The translations under genes and the position numbers were made by a program. This document shows positions 54,320 through 63,142 of a DNA stretch of 64,000 nt, one piece after another; positions within the stretch are counted from its first letter, which is position 1, and the number at the start of each line of letters is the position of its first letter. This stretch comes from Gordonia sp. SID5947 (lineage in GTDB: Bacteria > Actinomycetota > Actinomycetes > Mycobacteriales > Mycobacteriaceae). The stretch spans positions 3,782,001-3,846,000 of the forward strand of contig NZ_WWHU01000001.1 in NCBI RefSeq assembly GCF_009862785.1, given 5' to 3'. The notes below the pieces were generated by a model. That model had not been told where the DNA came from, ran no database searches, and was given only the letters and a program-made list of their open reading frames with translations.

Positions 54320-55581
54320 ATGGTGTCGACCGGTGAGCTCTCAATAGGATTGCGGGCGCGCGCCAGAGCACAACTCGAACCGTTGTCAGCCGATGGCGCA
54401 ATTGTGCCGGTTCTCGCGGGACTGGTGGGGCGCATCCCACTCGGCACGGCTGGCCTGGTGGTCGTGCTGTTCCTGCGAGCCAGCGGGTTCGGCTATCTGG
54501 AGATCGGATCCATCGTCGCGATCAGCACAACGTGCGCCGCGCTGATGGGCCCGGTGCTGGCCCGCATCATCGACAGGTTCGGGCAGACGCCGGTCTTGCT
54601 GCCGCTGGCAATCGCATCGCCGGTCGCCTCGTTGCTGATCATCCCGTTCGCCGACCGCCACATGTTCGTGATGACGGCAGTGGTGGCGGCGTTGGGGGCG
54701 CCCTCTTCCCTCCTATTCCGGCGTGTGTGCGGACCGCGTGGCCGGCCTTGTTGGGTTCGCAGTCGCTGCGCGAACGTGCGCTGACGCTCGATGCCTTGCT
54801 CCAGGAAATCATCTTCCTCGGGGCTCCGCTGATCGTCGTGGCCGCGAACGCCGCCATGGGACCGACCGGCGCGATCTATGTGTCCGCCGCGAGTGGAGGG
54901 CTGGGCACACTGGTCTTCGCTCTGTCCAGGGCGGCGCGGTCACGTCGGGGGCAGCGAGTGGGCAGGAAAGGCGGCCAGGTCGCAGGAACCTCTCCGTGGC
55001 GACTCAGTTCGGTGCGCACCGTCGCGATCGCCTTCTTCTTCATCGGCGGAGCGTTCAACGCAGTGATGTTGGTGTTCACCGCCCTTGGTGACCACCCTGG
55101 GTATCCCGCGGCCATGCCCGGGTACGCGATGGCCGCGCTGTCGGTCGGATCACTCCTCGGTGGTCTGTGGGCCTCTTCGACGCCCGCAGCTCCCGGACGT
55201 CTGAGGAACAGACTTCTCTGGGCGCTGTCGATGCATGCGGTGGCTCTGTTTCCCCTCTTGATCCTCGACGGTCAGTGGGTTCTGTTGGTCGCGATGGCAA
55301 TAGCGGGTCTGCCGGTTGCGCCGGCGTTGGGCAGCGCGTACGCGCTGGTGGGCGAACTCGCCTCGGGGAACTCGCTGACCGAGTCCTTTGCCTGGCTGAG
55401 TTCGGCACTCATGGTGGGCAGCGCCGTCGGCGCGGCGGTCGCAGGCATGGCGGTCGACAAGGGGGGACCGGCAGGTGCCGCCGCGGTGACACTCGCACTC
55501 GCCGTCGGTGCTGCCCTGACGGTTCTGACCGGATGGCCACACTTGCGCGGCGCGACCGAAGCGGGCGCGGACGGCCTGTAG
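54320..55581 (+). CDS. MFS transporter, 12-TM type (one-base frameshift)
   Basis: Two frames join into a membrane protein of about 420 residues. The first covers helices 1-4 (GRIPLGTAGLVVVLFLRASGFGYLEIGSIVAI and DRFGQTPVLLPLAI in loop 2-3). The second continues with FPPIPACVRTAWPALLGSQSLRERALTLDALLQEIIFLGAPLIVVAAN, the typical mid-region of small actinobacterial MFS proteins. The break is at the G run 54694-54698; one more G restores one frame. The role is unknown; it is downstream of the aldehyde dehydrogenase and could move substrate or product. Confidence 0.8.
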
Positions 55582-55945
55582 GGACCGCTCGCAGGAACCT
55601 GCAGCGGGTCGTTCAAGGACTATTAGAATGACCTTTAAATGAGTTCTTGCCCAGCCGTCCGATTCTCATCCACACGCGGATCGTCATATCGGCGGCCATA
55701 TTTGCGCAGCTAGCAGACGCAATTCGCGGCCGAACGATATCACCCGAGGTTTCACTGGACACCTCAGAAGGATCATATTACAATCCATTAATACTGGTGA
55801 TGCCGATCACTTCGGAGGCGATCCAAGTGTTGGATCACTTCGATTGGCCGATCACTCCGATTGGCACTTCCGCATCGAGTTCGTCGTCAGGTCGGGATTC
55901 GGAGCTGTCGTCCAGCCGCAGACTCGACGTCGACAAGGAGGTCGC
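55582..55945. promoter_or_regulatory. Promoter region of the second ABC importer
   Basis: This 364-bp gap is clearly more AT-rich than its surroundings between about 55610 and 55800. GGACTA-N5-ATGACCTT (55617-55635) is a weak match to the shared motif. GATCACTTCGGAG and GATCACTTCGATT, and two copies of a CCGATCACT word, recur between 55804 and 55857 and may be operator half-sites. No gene is called. Confidence 0.45.
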
Positions 55946-57001
55946 ATGACGACAGCAGTCGAGGCAGAGAGCGCCGAAAACGCAGAGGGTGTCGAGAACG
56001 CGGCGGCGGCCTCGGGAAAGAGACGTGGGCCGAAGTCCGGTCATCTCGGTTTCTGGATCTTTCGACGTATCTTGTTGGGTTTCCTGGCCTTGGCAGTTGT
56101 CTCGGTGCTCATCTTCTTGGCCACCACGATGCTGCCGGGGGACGCTGCCCAAGCAATCCTGGGCAAGAGCGCCAAACCCCAAGAGCTGGCCGCGTTGCGT
56201 GAGCAGTTGGGCCTGACCCGGCCGCCGGTAGAGCAGTATCTGAGTTGGCTGCAAGGCTTCTTCACCGGTGACCTGGGTACGTCGCTCACCTCGCGGCAGC
56301 CGGTCAGTAGCATCGTCGTCCCGGCGGCCATCAACTCGGCGGTCCTCATCGGACTCACCCTCCTGGTCTGTGTCCCGCTGGCTCTGGCGATCGGCTGTTA
56401 TGCGGCCGTGCACCGAAACGGCCGAGTGGATCGCGTGCTGCTGTCGGCCTCGATGATCTTCTCGGTGATCCCGGAGTTCGTCATCGGCATGGTGCTGGTC
56501 ATTCTCTTCGCCACCGTGGTGTTTCCGATTCTGCCTGCGGTGGCCCTGATTCCGCCCGACCAATTGGCGTTGAACTATGCCGACCAGCTCGTGCTGCCGG
56601 TCGCGGCCCTGACCCTGGTCACGCTTCCGTATCTGGTGCTGACCATCCGTTCGGCGCTGTGCGAGGCCCTCGACAGCGATTACATCGTGTTTGCGCGTTT
56701 GAAAGGGCTTTCCGAGCGCAGGATCGTCTATCTGCACGCGTTGTCGAACACTTGGGCTCCGCTGCTCCAGGCGGTGGCGCTCACCGTCGCGTGGCTGGCC
56801 GGCAGCCTGGTGATCATCGAGTTCTTGTTCAACGTGCCCGGCTTGGGAAGCGCAATGCAGAAATCCGTCACAACGCGTGACCTACCGCTGATCCAGTCGG
56901 TGACACTCGTGCTGGCCGCGGTGACGATCGCCGCCAACCTGCTCGCTGATGTACTCACGGTCCTGACCACCCCGCGACTACGCACCGGAGGCCGTCGATG
57001 A
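55946..57001 (+). CDS. ABC importer permease, DppB type
   Basis: The 351-residue protein has a long polar N-terminal tail (about 30 residues, Glu- and Ala-rich), then a DppB-type permease with the extracellular LREQLGLTRPPVEQYLSWLQGFFTGDLGTSL and the cytoplasmic EAA-like loop FARLKGLSERRIVYLHALSNTW. The ATG follows AAGGAGGT, one of the strongest ribosome sites here. It leads the second importer operon. Confidence 0.92.
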   Translation: MTTAVEAESAENAEGVENAAAASGKRRGPKSGHLGFWIFRRILLGFLALAVVSVLIFLATTMLPGDAAQAILGKSAKPQELAALREQLGLTRPPVEQYLSWLQGFFTGDLGTSLTSRQPVSSIVVPAAINSAVLIGLTLLVCVPLALAIGCYAAVHRNGRVDRVLLSASMIFSVIPEFVIGMVLVILFATVVFPILPAVALIPPDQLALNYADQLVLPVAALTLVTLPYLVLTIRSALCEALDSDYIVFARLKGLSERRIVYLHALSNTWAPLLQAVALTVAWLAGSLVIIEFLFNVPGLGSAMQKSVTTRDLPLIQSVTLVLAAVTIAANLLADVLTVLTTPRLRTGGRR

Positions 57002-57909
57002 CCACCAGGCTCGATCCGATGACCGCCGAACCCATCGATCCCGTCGAACCGGCGGGTGCTGCGCCGAGGAGAAAGGGTGCACTGCGGCGCGCTTTTCAGA
57101 GCTGGGGTACGCGTATCGGCGCCGCGATCACCTTACTGGTGGTGGGAATCGCGGTGATCGGTCCGCTCGTTGCGCCCCACAGTGCCTCAGATCTGGTGGC
57201 TTTCCCGCTCTCGGGGCCGGCGCCCGGTACCCCGCTCGGTACCGATTATCTCGGCCACGATGTGTTGTCGTCGGTATTGCATGGCGGCTGGACGGTGGTC
57301 TGGATGGCGACGGCCGCGACAGCCATCGGCATGGTCGTAGGGACCCTCATAGGCTTGATCGCCGGATATGCCAAGGGTCGTGTCGACTCGGTGCTGATGT
57401 GGTTGATGGACTTGGTCCTGGCCTTTCCTCAGTTCGTGTTGCCGCTCATGGTGATCTCGATGTTGCAGCCGTCGCTCTGGCTCATCGTGTTGCTCGTCGC
57501 GCTGTCACACGCACCCCGGGTGGCCCGGTTGGCTCGGGCCACGACGACGCAGGTGTCCACCCGCGAGTACATCGAGGCGAGTGAGGTCTTGGGCGAGCCG
57601 CGCTGGCGGATCCTGCTTCAGGAGATCCTGCCGAACATCTCGACGCCACTTCTGGTCGAGGTCGGCGTGCGCATGGCCTGGTCGATCGGCCTGATCGCCA
57701 GTATCAGCTTCCTGGGCCTGGGGGTCCAACCGCCTGACGTCGATTGGGGTCTGATGATTCAACAGAACAGAGGTGGGTTGGCGACCCAACCTTGGGCGGT
57801 GGTTGTCCCGGTACTACTGATCGCGCTGTTCGCTATTGGCATCAACCTGATGTCCGAAGGCTATTCGCGAGCAATCGCCCGTCGTAATGATTCAGGGGTG
57901 GCGGCATGA
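56998..57909 (+). CDS. ABC importer permease, DppC type
   Basis: The 303-residue protein has the DppC region LGTDYLGHDVLSSVLHGG, about six membrane helices and the EAA loop EASEVLGEPRWRILLQEILPNIS. ATGA overlaps with both neighbours show a tightly coupled operon. Confidence 0.92.
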   Translation: MTTRLDPMTAEPIDPVEPAGAAPRRKGALRRAFQSWGTRIGAAITLLVVGIAVIGPLVAPHSASDLVAFPLSGPAPGTPLGTDYLGHDVLSSVLHGGWTVVWMATAATAIGMVVGTLIGLIAGYAKGRVDSVLMWLMDLVLAFPQFVLPLMVISMLQPSLWLIVLLVALSHAPRVARLARATTTQVSTREYIEASEVLGEPRWRILLQEILPNISTPLLVEVGVRMAWSIGLIASISFLGLGVQPPDVDWGLMIQQNRGGLATQPWAVVVPVLLIALFAIGINLMSEGYSRAIARRNDSGVAA

Positions 57910-59723
57910 CCGTCATCGACGTTCGGAACCTGCGAATCGAGACCGCACGAACTGGTGTCGACATTGTGGACGGTGTCAGTTTCACCATCGAAGCCGGACA
58001 GCTGCTGGGCGTGGTCGGGGAGTCCGGTAGCGGAAAGTCCACGATCGGCAGCGCACTGCTCGGATACTGCCGCGACGGTGCCCGGATCATCGATGGTGAG
58101 ATACTGGTCGACGGCCGAGACGTTCGGACTATGACCGGTGAGGAGCTCCGGCAACTGCGGGGCAGCACGGTGGCCTATGTGCCACAGGATCCCTCGGCTT
58201 CGTTGAATCCGGCGCTGAGAATCGGGCCGCAGCTGAGCGAGACGCTGCGCGCGCATCAACGCCACCACGACAAGGCCGAGATCGCGGACCGGGTCGCCGA
58301 GGCCTTGCGGGGCGTCGGCCTGCCGAGCGATGTCGGTTTCCAACGCCGTTACCCGCATCAGCTTTCCGGTGGCCAGCAACAGCGGGTGACCATTGCCATC
58401 GCGCTGATCTGTCGACCCAAGGTCGTGGTGATGGACGAGCCGACGACCGGTCTCGATGTGACGACCCAAGCTGGTTTGCTCGAGACGGTGAAGGCGCTGT
58501 GCGAGGCGTATGGAATCGCCGGGCTCTACATTTCCCACGACCTGGCCGTTGTGTCAGATATCGCGCACAACGTCCTCGTCTTGTATGCGGGTCGGGTCGC
58601 CGAAGTCGGTTCGCGGGATCAGGTTTTCAGCGTTCCAGCCCATCCGTACACTCGACTGTTGCTCCAGGCGATCCCGGACGTGAACGCGCCAACGCGGCTC
58701 CGGCCGATCCCCGGCCGCGCACCGGCACCAGGCAGCCGCCCGAGTGGTTGTTTCTTCGCGCCCCGGTGTCCCGATGTGCTGCCAGAATGCGAGTCGGATG
58801 AACCTGTCATCCTCGAGTTCGGCGACGGCCACGGCGCCCGGTGCATCCGGGCTGATGCCGAGGCGAGTTCGGTGCGTCCGGCCGTGGAAGCTCGGCAGGA
58901 ACAGCCGGCGCAAAGCGAGGCTCCGGTCAAGGTCGAGGTGCGCGAGCTCAGCGTGTCATACGCGGAATTGGTTGTGCTGCAGGATGTCTCGATCTCGCTG
59001 CGACAGCGTGAATGTGTCGCCTTGGTGGGTGAATCCGGGAGCGGTAAGACCACACTGTCACGTGCGATCATCGGACTCTCGGGCCAACAGACCGGCGACA
59101 TTCTCGTCGACGGTGACAAGGTGGATCCAGTGGCGCGGCGCAGACCGGGTGACGTCCGCAGAAAGCTGCAGTACGTTTTCCAGAACGCGAACAGCGCACT
59201 GAATCCTCGGCGAACCGTCGGTGCCAGCATCGAGGTCCCGCTGCGCGAGTTCACCGACCTGAGTGCGACAGCGCGGCGTACCGCGGTGCGCGAAACGCTC
59301 GAGCGCGTCGCGCTTCCGTCATCAGTTTATGATGCCTGGCCGTCGGAACTGTCCGGTGGAGAGCGGCAACGTGCGGCCATTGCGCGTGCACTTGTTTGCG
59401 AACCAGACGTACTGATATGCGATGAGATCACCTCGGCGCTGGATGTTTCCGTGCAGGCGACGATCGTGACCTTGCTTCAGGGACTCATCGAGGAACAAGG
59501 TCTGTCGATCCTGTTCGTAACCCACGACTTGGCGTTGGTTCGGAGTATCGCTGACCGTGTCTTCGTGCTCAAGCAGGGACGAGTGGTGGATGCCGGTGTG
59601 TGCGAGCAACTCTTCGCCGATCCCGCAGCCGACTACACACGGCAGTTGCTCGCCGACACGCCGAGCCTGTGGCAGGCAACCAACAACCCGACAGGTCGTC
59701 AGTTCGAGATATCGAGCATCTGA
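57906..59723 (+). CDS. Fused double ABC ATPase (DppD-DppF type)
   Basis: The 605-residue protein contains two complete ATPase domains. The first has Walker A GESGSGKS near residue 40, LSGGQQQRVTIAIAL and VVMDEPTTGLDVTTQ, then an oligopeptide-type Cys-rich linker (CFFAPRCPDVLPEC). The second has Walker A GESGSGKTTL near residue 380, LSGGERQRAAIARAL and LICDEITSALDVSVQ, where the Walker B Pro is replaced by Ile. The first importer (19172-21032) has the same two units as separate genes. The fusion guarantees 1:1 stoichiometry. Confidence 0.93.
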   Translation: MTVIDVRNLRIETARTGVDIVDGVSFTIEAGQLLGVVGESGSGKSTIGSALLGYCRDGARIIDGEILVDGRDVRTMTGEELRQLRGSTVAYVPQDPSASLNPALRIGPQLSETLRAHQRHHDKAEIADRVAEALRGVGLPSDVGFQRRYPHQLSGGQQQRVTIAIALICRPKVVVMDEPTTGLDVTTQAGLLETVKALCEAYGIAGLYISHDLAVVSDIAHNVLVLYAGRVAEVGSRDQVFSVPAHPYTRLLLQAIPDVNAPTRLRPIPGRAPAPGSRPSGCFFAPRCPDVLPECESDEPVILEFGDGHGARCIRADAEASSVRPAVEARQEQPAQSEAPVKVEVRELSVSYAELVVLQDVSISLRQRECVALVGESGSGKTTLSRAIIGLSGQQTGDILVDGDKVDPVARRRPGDVRRKLQYVFQNANSALNPRRTVGASIEVPLREFTDLSATARRTAVRETLERVALPSSVYDAWPSELSGGERQRAAIARALVCEPDVLICDEITSALDVSVQATIVTLLQGLIEEQGLSILFVTHDLALVRSIADRVFVLKQGRVVDAGVCEQLFADPAADYTRQLLADTPSLWQATNNPTGRQFEISSI

Positions 59724-59788
59724 TAGCCGTATCGGCGCGACAGCAGATCAATCAACGGCTCTCCATCCGCAGTGAAAGGTCGCCTGAC

Positions 59789-61408
59789 TTGTTTCTGGAA
59801 CAAAACCTGTTGTCGCGCAGACAACTACTGAGAGGGATGGTGGTCGGCGGCCTCGCAGCGGGATCGATGACGCTGCTGGGCGCCTGCGGGAGCTCGAGTC
59901 CGGGCCCGGACACGGCAGGCACCCTGTTTCCCGCCGCTGCTCCCGACGCCGGCAAGCCACGCCGCGGAGGGACGCTTCGAGTGGGCGTGATGGGCAGCGG
60001 CGCTTCGGAGTCCATCGACGCGCAGGCCTACTACGGCCCGATCGATGGGACGCGGTTGTATCAGCTCTACGAGCCGTTGATGCAGCTGAAGCCAGATGCC
60101 TCCGGATATGAGAACGTGCTGGCCGAATCCGTAGAGCCGAACGCCACCGGTGACGAGTGGACGATCAGGGTCAAGGACGGTGTCGAGTTCCACAACGGCA
60201 AGACCCTTGATGCCGAGGACGTCCGGTTCACGTTCGGTCGGATCAAGGACTCGGCTGCCGGTGGATCGGAGCTGTTCAAGTCGCTCATCGACGACAACAG
60301 CTACCAGATGCTGGACAAGCGGACTCTGCGGTTCCGCACCCGCCAACCGTACTTTCCGGTCCCGGACATGCTGTACGGCTACACCGCTCGGATCGTCCCA
60401 GTCGGTTACGATCCGCGCAAACCTGTTGGGACGGGGCCGTTTCGGTTCGGGAGATTTACCGCGGGCAGGGAGAGTGTGTTCCCGCGTTTCGACAACTACC
60501 GGATCGAGGGACGGCCCTATCTCGACGAAATCCGTATCGTGTCGTTCGCGGACACCGACGGACTGGTCAACGCAATGATGAGCGGTCAGATGGACGTCGT
60601 CGAAGTTGTCCCGTTGACCGCCGTCAGCCAGCTCCGGAGCAACTCAGCGGTACAGGTCCTGCGGTCCGTGTCACCGGTGCAGTGGGTTCCGATACAGATG
60701 CGGATCGATGCCGAGCCGTGGAGCGATGTGCGGGTGCGGGAAGCCATGAAGCTGTTGGTGGACCGGGAGCAGATGGTCAAGCAGGTGTTCGGCGGACTGG
60801 GCGACGTGGCCAACGACTACCAGTTGACCTACGAGGCTCTGTACGGCAATCCGGGAATCCCGCAGCGCAGCCTGGATCTCGACAAGGCCAAGTCGCTGCT
60901 CAAGGCGGCGGGCCGTGAAGGGTTGCAGGCAGAACTCGTCACTGCACCTTTCGTTCCGGAGGCGATATCGACGGCAGAGGTGTTCGCCACCCAAGCCAAA
61001 GCAGCCGGGATCGACGTGCGCGTGCGGCAGCTCGACACCGGTCAGTTCTATTCCGGTGATGCCGGTGGTCGTACGCTCTCGTCGAACTACTGGACAAAGC
61101 TGTCCTACTACGCCCAGGCCGACGCGACGCTGGTCCCACGGCCGGGCGAGCCGTTCAACGAGACCCACTTCGTCGACCAGGACTGGTCGCGAGCGTGGTC
61201 GGCAGCCCTGAGTTCGCGCGACGAGGCCGCACGGAAAGACGCTGTGCATGAGTGCATGCGGCTGGAATGGGAACGGGGCGGATATATCAACTGGGGGGCC
61301 GAGTATGTCTTCGACGCGGTGTCGACCAACCTCTCCGGACTGGGGGAGACCTCGGACGGCGAGCCGATGGGCGGGCACAACTATGTGAAGACCTATTTCA
61401 TCAAATGA
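59789..61408 (+). CDS. Family 5 ABC substrate-binding lipoprotein with Tat-type signal
   Basis: The protein of about 539 residues begins near a twin-arginine motif (LLSRRQLLRG) followed by a hydrophobic stretch and the lipobox LLGAC, so it is probably a Tat-exported lipoprotein. The body has the family segment WTIRVKDGVEFHNGKTLDAEDVRFTF and REAMKLLVDREQMVKQVFGG. TTG at 59789 is chosen: it follows GAAAGG by 9 nt and aligns with the start of the next paralogue. The longer frame would overlap the ATPase gene. It serves the 55946-59723 importer. Confidence 0.88.
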   Translation: MFLEQNLLSRRQLLRGMVVGGLAAGSMTLLGACGSSSPGPDTAGTLFPAAAPDAGKPRRGGTLRVGVMGSGASESIDAQAYYGPIDGTRLYQLYEPLMQLKPDASGYENVLAESVEPNATGDEWTIRVKDGVEFHNGKTLDAEDVRFTFGRIKDSAAGGSELFKSLIDDNSYQMLDKRTLRFRTRQPYFPVPDMLYGYTARIVPVGYDPRKPVGTGPFRFGRFTAGRESVFPRFDNYRIEGRPYLDEIRIVSFADTDGLVNAMMSGQMDVVEVVPLTAVSQLRSNSAVQVLRSVSPVQWVPIQMRIDAEPWSDVRVREAMKLLVDREQMVKQVFGGLGDVANDYQLTYEALYGNPGIPQRSLDLDKAKSLLKAAGREGLQAELVTAPFVPEAISTAEVFATQAKAAGIDVRVRQLDTGQFYSGDAGGRTLSSNYWTKLSYYAQADATLVPRPGEPFNETHFVDQDWSRAWSAALSSRDEAARKDAVHECMRLEWERGGYINWGAEYVFDAVSTNLSGLGETSDGEPMGGHNYVKTYFIK

Positions 61409-61482
61409 TTCGGACACGACCGGCATCATGCGCGGCAACGACGCCGTGGCCTGGCACTTGACACTACCGAGTAAGGACGCAG

Positions 61483-63093
61483 ATGGATCTTTCTCACAAG
61501 GCGCTCACACGACGACAGATGTTGCGGGGATTGGCGGTGGCGGGCCTCGCTGCGGGTGCTGTGCCACTGCTCGGCGCGTGCGGCGGTGACCAGACCGGAC
61601 AGAGCCAACGCTTCGCCAGCGCAGCACCGGCTTCGGGTACCCCGCGTCGAGGCGGATCGTTGAAGGTGGGATTGGTCGGCGGCGGGTCGTCGGAGACGAT
61701 CGATGCCCAGGTCTACTACAGCCGGATCGATGGGACCCGGTTGGCTCAGCTCTACGAACCGTTGATGCAGTTGAAGCCGGATGCCACCGGGTATGAGAAC
61801 GTCTTGGCAGAATCCGTGGAGCCGAACGCCACGGGTGACGAGTGGACGATCCGGGTCAAGGACGGGATCGAGTTCCACAACGGCAAAACCCTTGATGCCG
61901 AGGATGTCCGGTTCACGTTCGGCCGGATCAAGGCCTCGACCGCAGGCGGTTCGCAGCTGTTCAAGACGCTCATCGACGACAACAGCTACCAGATGCTGGA
62001 CAAGCGGACTCTGCGGTTTCGCACCCGCCAACCGTTCTTTCCCGTCCCGGACATGCTCAACGACTTCACCGCTCGGGTGGTCCCGGTCGGTTATGACCCA
62101 CTCAAGCCGGTTGGTACGGGGCCGTTTCGGTTCGGGAGTTTCACCGCGGGCCGGGAGAGTGTGTTCCCGCGTTTCGACAACTACCGGATCGAGGGCCGGC
62201 CCTACGTCGACGAGGTCCGCATTCTGTCGTTCCCCGACTCGACCGCCCTCGTCAATTCCATGATGAGTGGTCAAATCGACGCCATCGAGGCCGTCAGTCT
62301 GTCCGCGGTTCCCCAGCTTTCACAGAACCCCGAGGTTCTCGTGCTCCGAGGCGTGAACCCCGACCAGTGGATACCGGTCTTCATGCGTGTCGATCTCGAA
62401 CCGTTCACCGACCCGCGGGTCCGGGAAGCGATGAAGCTGTTGGTCGATCGCGATCAGATGGTCAAGCAGGTGTTCGGTGGCCACGGCGAGATCGAGAACG
62501 ACTATCAGCTCGTCTACCCGGGTCTGTACGGCGATCCCGGTATTCCACAGCGCAGTCTCGATGTGGACAAGGCCAAATCCTTGCTCAAAGCGGCGGGTCA
62601 CGAAGGATTCCAGGTCGAGTTGGTCACCGCTCCTTTTGTCGCCGAAGCGATCGGCACGGCGGAAGTGTTTGCCGCGCAGGCCAAGGCGGCCGGCGTCGAC
62701 GTTCGCGTAAGGCAACTCGACACCGGCCAGTTCTACTCCGGTGACGCTTCCAACCGGAATTTGTCGTCGGACTACTGGACCAGGCTGTCGTACTACGCTC
62801 AGGCCGACACGACGTTGGCGCCGCCTCCGGGCGTTCCTTTCAACGAGACCCATTTCGCCGACAAGGACTGGGCGCAGGCGTGGTCTGTCGCGCTGAGCTC
62901 GCCGGACGAAGCCAAGCGTCGCCAGGCCGTGCACGACTGCATGCGTCTCGAGTGGGAGCGGGGTGGTTACATCAACTGGGGGGCTCAGTACGTTTTCGAC
63001 GCCGTATCGACCGATCTCTCCGGTATCGGTGAGACCGCGCAGTCGGCGTCGCTGGGAATGCACAACTTCCGGGACACCTACTTCGTGGCGTGA
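61483..63093 (+). CDS. Family 5 ABC substrate-binding lipoprotein with Tat-type signal (tandem duplicate)
   Basis: The 536-residue protein starts with ALTRRQMLRG, a Tat-type motif, and has the lipobox LLGAC. It is a tandem duplicate of the preceding gene, identical through long stretches (for example TIRVKDG-EFHNGKTLDAEDVRFTFGRIK, and YQMLDKRTLRFRTRQP). DNA identity is also high in patches, including 52 identical bases (60282-60333 with 61967-62018). The two proteins differ more in the region after residue 270, which could alter the ligand pocket. Confidence 0.91.
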   Translation: MDLSHKALTRRQMLRGLAVAGLAAGAVPLLGACGGDQTGQSQRFASAAPASGTPRRGGSLKVGLVGGGSSETIDAQVYYSRIDGTRLAQLYEPLMQLKPDATGYENVLAESVEPNATGDEWTIRVKDGIEFHNGKTLDAEDVRFTFGRIKASTAGGSQLFKTLIDDNSYQMLDKRTLRFRTRQPFFPVPDMLNDFTARVVPVGYDPLKPVGTGPFRFGSFTAGRESVFPRFDNYRIEGRPYVDEVRILSFPDSTALVNSMMSGQIDAIEAVSLSAVPQLSQNPEVLVLRGVNPDQWIPVFMRVDLEPFTDPRVREAMKLLVDRDQMVKQVFGGHGEIENDYQLVYPGLYGDPGIPQRSLDVDKAKSLLKAAGHEGFQVELVTAPFVAEAIGTAEVFAAQAKAAGVDVRVRQLDTGQFYSGDASNRNLSSDYWTRLSYYAQADTTLAPPPGVPFNETHFADKDWAQAWSVALSSPDEAKRRQAVHDCMRLEWERGGYINWGAQYVFDAVSTDLSGIGETAQSASLGMHNFRDTYFVA

Positions 63094-63098
63094 CCCTT

Positions 63099-63133
63099 GT
63101 GGCCGTCGTGCACCGGCTATGCACGACGGCCAC
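63099..63133. terminator. Bidirectional 14-bp-stem terminator
   Basis: GTGGCCGTCGTGCA and its exact complement flank a 7-nt loop between the convergent binding-protein and deacetylase-like genes. Confidence 0.75.
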
Positions 63134-63142
63134 GGTCGGCGG

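Noticed and set aside
59600..59788. Upstream extension of the binding-protein frame into the ATPase gene
   Set aside because: The added residues overlap the ATPase C terminus and precede the Tat-type signal; the tandem paralogue has no such extension.
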